Source: Verrucomicrobiota bacterium (lineage in GTDB: Bacteria > Verrucomicrobiota > Verrucomicrobiia > Opitutales > Opitutaceae). From it: a stretch of DNA of 32,065 nt. The position numbers were made by a program, and so were the translations under genes. Position 1 is the first letter of the stretch, and the number at the start of each line of letters is the position of its first letter. The stretch spans positions 1 to 32,065 of the forward strand of contig JAEWBF010000044.1 in assembly GCA_023391285.1 (NCBI GenBank), read 5' to 3'. Under the pieces are notes generated by a model. The model saw only the letters and a list, made by a program, of their open reading frames with translations. It was not told the DNA's origin and ran no database searches. Shown here one piece after another: positions 29,243-32,065 of the stretch.

Positions 29243-30727
29243 ATGACCATTGCACCCAACGAGATGACGGACGCGGCGCCGGAGAACTTTGCGATTGCCT
29301 ACGAGGCGCGTGGGGAGGCGGCGTTCAACCGGGAGTTGAAAGGCAACGGGATGCTGACGATCGATGCGGCGGCGCGGACATGCGTGTTTGCGGGGAAGCA
29401 GCGAAAGATGTTGGGCGTGCCGGTGGAAATGACGGTGCGATTTGTGGAGATCGTGAATGCGCGGGCGTTGGGGCGGCGGGTGGAATTCGATCGCGTTGCG
29501 GGAGCCGGGAAGGGGGCGGGGCATTTTGTTTTTTATTGCGAAGATGAGGCGGCGGCGGGGGCGGTGTTGCGCCGATTGCCGGCGGTGCGCGACGCGGAGG
29601 ATGTGGCGACGGAGACCTTTGCGGGGAAGCTGCGGCAGTTGCCCGGGGCGCGGGCGGAGTGGAGTTCGCCGACGAACGTGATCATCGCGGCGAATGTCGC
29701 GGCGTTTGTGGCGATGGGATTGCTCGGGGCGGGGTGGTTCGAGACGGCGGACGCGACGGTGTATTGGAAATATGGAGCCAACAACGGAGCGGTCACGACG
29801 AACGGCGAGTGGTGGCGGCTCGTGACGAGCATGTTTCTGCACTACGGATTGATGCACCTGCTGTTCAACATGTGGGCGCTGTTTCAGGTGGGGCACCTGG
29901 TGGAGCGGTTCTTGACGGTGCGGGTGTTTGCGGGGGCGTATTTCGTGTGCGGGGTGGTTGGAAGTCTCGCGAGCATCGTGTGGAATGGCGATCGCGTGTG
30001 GAGCGCGGGGGCCTCGGGCGCGGTGTTTGGGGTGTATGGGATGCTGGGGGGATTTGCGTTGCGGGAACGGCGAGCGATTCCGCGCGGCGTGCTGCGTCCG
30101 CTGCTGATGAGCACGGCGTGGTTTGCGGGATTCAATCTGCTCTATGGCGTGGCGCATCCGGGGATCGACAATGCGGCGCACGGCGGCGGTTTTTTCAGCG
30201 GGCTGCTGCTCGGGGCGGTGACGGCGATGCCGGTGGATTTGGCGGTGCGGGCGCAGTTGCGCGGGCGGCGCGCGGTGGCGGGGCTGGTGGTGGGAGCGGG
30301 GTTGATCGCGGCGGGAGTTTGGGCGTGTCCGAAATTCAACTACAACTGGCGCGAGGAAATGACGTGGCGGGAGTCGTTGCGGGCGCCGATCGAGAAAGAG
30401 CGTGCGATACTGGCGCGGCAGCAGGAGGCGCTGAAGGCGTTTCAGTCGCCGGATGGGACGCACGCGGAGTTCATCGCGTGGATCACGGGAGAAGCGATTC
30501 CGTTTTACGAAGGCTGGGCGCGGGAGCTGCGGGCCGTGAAGTTGACGGAAGGGACGGACACCGAGGGAGAGCGCGAGCGTTTGGGGGAGTTGATGCGCAC
30601 GAAGGTGGAGAATTACCGGAGGCTGATCGCGGATGTGCAGGCGGGGGATCCGGATGCGGCGGGGCGGTATTATGCGGCGGAGGAGCGGATGATCGCGCGG
30701 GCGCGCGGGACGTTGGCGGAGGAATGA
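29243..30727 (+). CDS. Rhomboid-family intramembrane serine protease with N- and C-terminal extensions
   Basis: A 494-residue protein. Residues about 145-345 form a rhomboid core with six helices: GEWWRLVTSMFLHYGLMHLLFNMWAL (His205 and Asn209), WSAGASGAVFGVYG with the catalytic Ser258, and GIDNAAHGGGFFSGLLLG with the catalytic His313. The first 140 residues are soluble, with a beta-rich stretch (GNGMLTIDAAARTCVFAG to GAGHFVFYCEDEAAAGAVLRRL) that may be a PH-like domain. The last 130 residues are a mostly helical, charged domain outside the core. The reading frame is open from 28856, but the ATG at 29243 is chosen because upstream codons lie over the DUF1328 gene. Substrate unknown. Confidence 0.9.
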   Translation: MTIAPNEMTDAAPENFAIAYEARGEAAFNRELKGNGMLTIDAAARTCVFAGKQRKMLGVPVEMTVRFVEIVNARALGRRVEFDRVAGAGKGAGHFVFYCEDEAAAGAVLRRLPAVRDAEDVATETFAGKLRQLPGARAEWSSPTNVIIAANVAAFVAMGLLGAGWFETADATVYWKYGANNGAVTTNGEWWRLVTSMFLHYGLMHLLFNMWALFQVGHLVERFLTVRVFAGAYFVCGVVGSLASIVWNGDRVWSAGASGAVFGVYGMLGGFALRERRAIPRGVLRPLLMSTAWFAGFNLLYGVAHPGIDNAAHGGGFFSGLLLGAVTAMPVDLAVRAQLRGRRAVAGLVVGAGLIAAGVWACPKFNYNWREEMTWRESLRAPIEKERAILARQQEALKAFQSPDGTHAEFIAWITGEAIPFYEGWARELRAVKLTEGTDTEGERERLGELMRTKVENYRRLIADVQAGDPDAAGRYYAAEERMIARARGTLAEE

Positions 30728-30777
30728 GAAAGGAGGGGAGGGGAAGCGCGCGAGCGGCGAGGGGCCGGGGGGTGCTG

Positions 30778-30792
30778 TAACCTAATAGGTTA
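30778..30792. promoter_or_regulatory. Dyad 1, TAACCTAATAGGTTA (MqsA-operator-like)
   Basis: A perfect 7-bp dyad with a single central base, in an AT-rich island. It fits AACCT-N3-AGGTT, the palindrome bound by the antitoxin MqsA in E. coli. TATACT at its right edge could be a -10 element on the plus strand, but no gene on that strand lies close downstream. Confidence 0.55.
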
Positions 30793-30831
30793 TACTTTGG
30801 GCTGCGTTTCGCTGGGGCGGATGGGATCGTG

Positions 30832-30846
30832 TAACCTATTAGGTTA
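30832..30846. promoter_or_regulatory. Dyad 2, TAACCTATTAGGTTA (MqsA-operator-like)
   Basis: A second perfect dyad 54 bp after the first, which is about five helical turns. The flanking bases are also shared: both are preceded by TG and followed by YACTTTGG. A protein bound at both would lie on the same face of the helix. Confidence 0.55.
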
Positions 30847-30916
30847 CACTTTGGTTGGGCGGGGGAGTGCGAGGGGAAAGGGGAGAGTTGCGCAGAGTTG
30901 CGCTGGGGGCGGGTGG

Positions 30917-31690
30917 TCAGGGGGAGAGGGCGGCGCGGGCGCGGGATTGGGCGAGGCGATCGTAGTGGGATTTCGGTGACAACGTGAGCGCGTGGGCGAA
31001 GGTGGTGTTGGCGGCGTCGGGTTGCTGGTTGGCGCGGAGGGCGAAGCCGAGCTCGACGTAGTGGGCGGGGCGATCGGATTCGAGTTCGACGGCACGTTGG
31101 AGATGGGCGATGGCGGCGGCGAGGGTGGCGTCAGGGAGGCCGCCGTAGATCAGGCGGACCAGGAAGCGCTTGGCGGGATGGAGCGTGGCGATCTCGAGGT
31201 GCCAACGGCCCAGGACGTGGTGGGCGTAGGCGTGGTTGGGGTCGGCGGCGAGGGCGCGTTCGGCGAAATCGCGGACGAGGCGCGAGCGTTCGATCTTGGT
31301 GCGGGTGTCGGAGAGGAGCGCGAGTTTGCCGTGGCAGACGGCGACGGACGTGAGATGGGTGGCGTTGGGCGCGAGCGTGGCGGCGCGTTCGGCGAAAGAG
31401 AGGGCCTCGACGAGGAGGCGTTCTTTGGCGGTGGGGTCAGTGGCGGGAAGGTCTTCGGAGAGATCGGAGAGTTGGCGGGAGATTTTTTCGAGGAGAGCGG
31501 GATCGTCGGGGCGGGCGGCGAGGGCGCGGCGGTAGAGTGCGAGTGCGGTGGCGGGGTCGAAGCGCGATTCGGCGGTGGCGGCGTCGGCGAGGAGGGATGA
31601 GAGGTCGGGGTGTGTTTCGGACGCGGGAACGGAGAGAAAGAAAAAGAGAAAGAGGACGAGAAAGAGCGGGGCTTGGGGGCGAGGCGGCAT
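30917..31690 (-). CDS. Exported TPR-repeat protein (regulator-of-microtubule-dynamics-like)
   Basis: A 257-residue protein with a signal peptide (PRPQAPLFLVLFLFFFLSVPASE) followed by TPR-type helical pairs: FDPATALALYRRALAARPDDPALLEKIS near the start, then ALSFAERAATLAPNATHLTSVAVCHGKLALLS, DFAERALAADPNHAYAHHVLGRWHLEIA, and AIAHLQRAVELESDRPAHYVELGFAL near the end. The phrase HHVLGRWHLEIATLHPAKRFLVRLIYGGLP is characteristic of the RMDN-like TPR family, which has bacterial members of unknown role. The ATG at 31690 is chosen as the start because the preceding codons of the open frame do not look like signal sequence. It is divergent from the VOC gene with only 43 bp between starts. Confidence 0.85.
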   Translation of the reverse strand: MPPRPQAPLFLVLFLFFFLSVPASETHPDLSSLLADAATAESRFDPATALALYRRALAARPDDPALLEKISRQLSDLSEDLPATDPTAKERLLVEALSFAERAATLAPNATHLTSVAVCHGKLALLSDTRTKIERSRLVRDFAERALAADPNHAYAHHVLGRWHLEIATLHPAKRFLVRLIYGGLPDATLAAAIAHLQRAVELESDRPAHYVELGFALRANQQPDAANTTFAHALTLSPKSHYDRLAQSRARAALSP

Positions 31691-31733
31691 GGAAGGGTTG
31701 GCGGGAGCGGTTGAGATGGATTGAGTGGGGTGG

Positions 31734-32065
31734 ATGAAACCCGAGGTTCCGCGCATCGAAGGAGTGGTGGAGACGGTGTTGTATGTGGAGGACTTGGCGA
31801 AGGCGGTGGGCTTTTATCGGGAGGTGTTGGGGTTGCGGGTGATGGCGGGTGATGGAGTGCGGTTTCTGGCGTTTGACTCGGGAGCGGCGGGGCGGGTGCT
31901 GTTATTGTTCAAGCGGGGCGCGACGCTGGAGCCGACGCCTGTGACGGGCGGAGTGATTCCGCCGCATGATGGCAGCGGGCCGGCGCATGTGGGGTTTGGT
32001 ATCGCGGCGGAGGCTTGGGATGCGTGGAAGGAGAGGCTGGCGGGAAGTGGCGTGAAGATCGAGGG
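31734..32065 (+). CDS. VOC superfamily (glyoxalase-like) protein, 3' end cut by window
   Basis: An open frame of 110 codons that runs off the window end. It begins MKPEVPRIEGVVETVLYVED and continues LAKAVGFYREVLGLRVMAGDGVRFLAFDSG, the standard first beta-alpha-beta-beta-beta unit of the vicinal-oxygen-chelate fold. HDGSGPAHVGFGIAAEAWDAWKERLAGSGVKIE then starts the second. The His in AHVGFGI is in the position of the second-repeat metal ligand. Members include glyoxalase, dioxygenases and fosfomycin-resistance proteins; which one cannot be told from this fragment. Confidence 0.85.
   Translation, partial: MKPEVPRIEGVVETVLYVEDLAKAVGFYREVLGLRVMAGDGVRFLAFDSGAAGRVLLLFKRGATLEPTPVTGGVIPPHDGSGPAHVGFGIAAEAWDAWKERLAGSGVKIE

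Larger units (their letters stand above)
30728..30916. other. Non-coding gap between convergent genes
   Basis: About 190 bp between the rhomboid and TPR genes. It contains the two TAACCTA-type dyads described separately. No hairpin with a T-tract was seen, so no clear terminator for either gene. Confidence 0.6.

Noticed and set aside
30797..30979. A 60-residue frame starting in the dyad region
   Set aside because: No ATG-type start with support, Gly-rich product overlapping the TPR gene; the CNLLGYTL peptide is just the translated dyad.
1..32065. CRISPR arrays, tRNA or rRNA genes, prophage or IS transposase
   Set aside because: No regularly spaced direct repeats, no cloverleaf or rRNA-like stretch and no integrase or transposase motif was seen. 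The repeats present are palindromes without spacer structure.

Overview
The window is a GC-rich bacterial chromosome segment with tightly packed genes. The gene content (two DUF1328 membrane peptides, a GH9 glycosidase, a bacterial GH3-type adenylating enzyme, a glycine-rich RRM protein) and the many short intergenic palindromes suggest Verrucomicrobiota, most likely Opitutaceae. That placement is inference from gene content, not from a marker gene. I see no rRNA, tRNA, CRISPR array, prophage or transposase.

Layout. 1-2145: a class I aminotransferase, a Dps-type ferritin and a 53-residue DUF1328 peptide, closed by a hairpin terminator. 2161-4337 (minus): two bacterial PH-domain membrane proteins (YdbS/YdbT type) and a UPF0114 membrane protein. 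4495-12063: a reductive pyrimidine degradation cluster. On the minus strand, in transcription order, it holds a PreA-type dihydropyrimidine dehydrogenase subunit, a GxxExxY gene, dihydropyrimidinase, an NCS1 permease and a class III aminotransferase. Divergently on the plus strand lies an M20-type carbamoyl-amino-acid hydrolase. Together they would import uracil or a hydantoin-like base, reduce it, open the ring, release CO2 and ammonia, and transaminate beta-alanine. The PreT partner is not in the window. 12527-13401: a split YeeE/YedE transporter. 13534-16083: a GH9 enzyme. 16183-17951: a DEAD-box helicase and an RRM protein. 18238-22959: a membrane protein, an exported protein of unknown role, an FMN reductase with an NTF2-like partner, and a GH3-type enzyme. 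23168-25771: an RluA-type pseudouridine synthase, a Gfo/Idh/MocA oxidoreductase and a YchJ-like SEC-C protein. 25879-29152 (minus): an amidase, a Tat-exported aldo/keto reductase, a YdjM-like membrane protein and a second DUF1328 peptide. 29243-32065: a rhomboid protease with extra domains, a TPR protein and a truncated VOC protein.

The most unusual structure is in the pyrimidine cluster. Three junctions of the minus-strand operon carry the same imperfect inverted repeat (arms starting TTGAACCAC). Two copies are short 77-85 bp palindromes. The third has the same arms about 490 bp apart, and the space between is filled by one GxxExxY gene (PD-(D/E)XK nuclease-like fold) whose start codon and last residues are encoded by the arms. 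This looks like a gene-carrying element next to its emptied, MITE-like derivatives. Two further repeat families are scattered through the window: the CHSERSEE-type repeat and palindromes ending in CCTAC. Two perfect dyads matching the MqsA operator pattern stand between convergent genes with no toxin-antitoxin module beside them.
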